Source: Alistipes sp. (lineage in GTDB: Bacteria; Bacteroidota; Bacteroidia; Bacteroidales; Rikenellaceae). From it: a stretch of DNA of 24,182 nt. A program made the translations under genes and the position numbers. The notes below the pieces were generated by a model. That model searched no databases. It saw only the letters and a program-made list of their open reading frames with translations, and was not told where the DNA came from. Where the stretch lies: assembly GCA_020026435.1 (NCBI GenBank), contig JAHHQK010000036.1, positions 1 to 24,182 on the forward strand. Reading direction: 5' to 3'. Below, piece by piece: positions 23,930 through 24,182 of this stretch (position 1 is its first letter; every line of letters starts with the position of its first letter).

Positions 23930-24100
23930 GGGGGGGGGAAATTCTTATCCGGATTTCTCCCTTTCTGTCCCTGTTCCTTTATGTACGGATGTTGCTGCTT
24001 GATTCCTAAGTCTATGGGCGGATAAGAGTATCGTGCCTTTTGCCGATGGCGTGTTTGTGTCAGCCAGCCTTCCTCCAACCTCCCAACCTCTCAGCCAAAC

Positions 24101-24182
24101 TGTCTTGTCCTTGTCCTGTCTTGTCCTTGTCCTGTCCTGTCCTGTCCTGTCCTGTCCTGTCCTGTCCTGTCCTGTCCTGTCC
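24101..24182 (+). repeat. TGTCC pentanucleotide microsatellite, continuing past the window edge
   Basis: Two perfect copies of a 16-nt unit, TGTCTTGTCCTTGTCC (24101-24116 and 24117-24132), lead into ten uninterrupted TGTCC units (24133-24182) that reach the last base. No long open frame with a recognisable product covers it in this window. Confidence 0.95.

Larger units (their letters stand above)
23606..24100. other. Intergenic region after glnN; no gene seen
   Basis: No T-run terminator follows the glnN stop directly. The first 180 bases are G-rich with repeated GAGGTGGCT-like words; the middle holds a strong terminator hairpin and a G9 run (23930-23938). The longest frames on either strand are Pro/Arg/Lys-rich low-complexity translations without a domain. 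Confidence 0.55.

Noticed and set aside
23665..24078. A 137-codon frame on the - strand near the window end.
   Set aside because: The translation is rich in Pro, Lys, Gln and Arg without structure, and it runs through a strong terminator hairpin and a G9 run.
24101..24182. A possible CRISPR-like array.
   Set aside because: The units are 5 bp and contiguous with no spacers, so it is a microsatellite.

Overview
This window looks like a chromosomal segment of a gut Bacteroidales bacterium, most likely Alistipes or another member of the Rikenellaceae. The evidence is Bacteroidetes-type promoters (TTTG, about 20 nt, TAnnTTTG), a 29-residue basic small protein behind an HU gene, a type III glutamine synthetase, split methylmalonyl-CoA mutase subunits, a FISUMP-type surface lipoprotein, and moderately GC-rich genes separated by odd G-rich intergenic DNA. 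The genus is an inference from family content, not a database match. I see no phage, transposon, CRISPR array, tRNA or rRNA.

Layout, left to right. Positions 1-390 are G-rich DNA without a credible gene. An HU-family nucleoid gene and a 29-codon basic protein gene follow (471-881) and end at a strong terminator. Next on the + strand are RNase E/G (rng), mfd, coaX, an outer-membrane beta-barrel protein, a TPR protein, an LptC-like lipoprotein, a CNNM/CBS membrane protein and a PpiD/SurA-type foldase (1258-14067), closed by a second strong terminator. The tight spacing from mfd to lptC suggests one transcription unit, with probable extra promoters inside coaX and before the foldase. From coaX onward the block leans toward envelope biogenesis: lipopolysaccharide export, a barrel protein and a periplasmic chaperone.

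The middle of the window is a B12-linked neighbourhood. A complete cobalamin riboswitch (14598-14795) with its own promoter lies upstream of a single lipoprotein gene (15043-16671) that has an acidic surface-export-like signal and a C-terminal FISUMP domain. Converging on it from the - strand are the two methylmalonyl-CoA mutase subunits (mcmA1 then mcmA2, 20998 to 17007), the B12-dependent step of the succinate-propionate route. Two terminators separate the convergent units. A B12 riboswitch on a lone surface lipoprotein, rather than on btuB or a synthesis gene, is the most interesting feature here.

Divergent from mcmA1 is glnN, a type III glutamine synthetase (21428-23605). It is followed by G-rich, partly repetitive DNA, an isolated strong terminator hairpin (23880-23929) with a G9 run, and a TGTCC pentanucleotide microsatellite that continues past the window edge.
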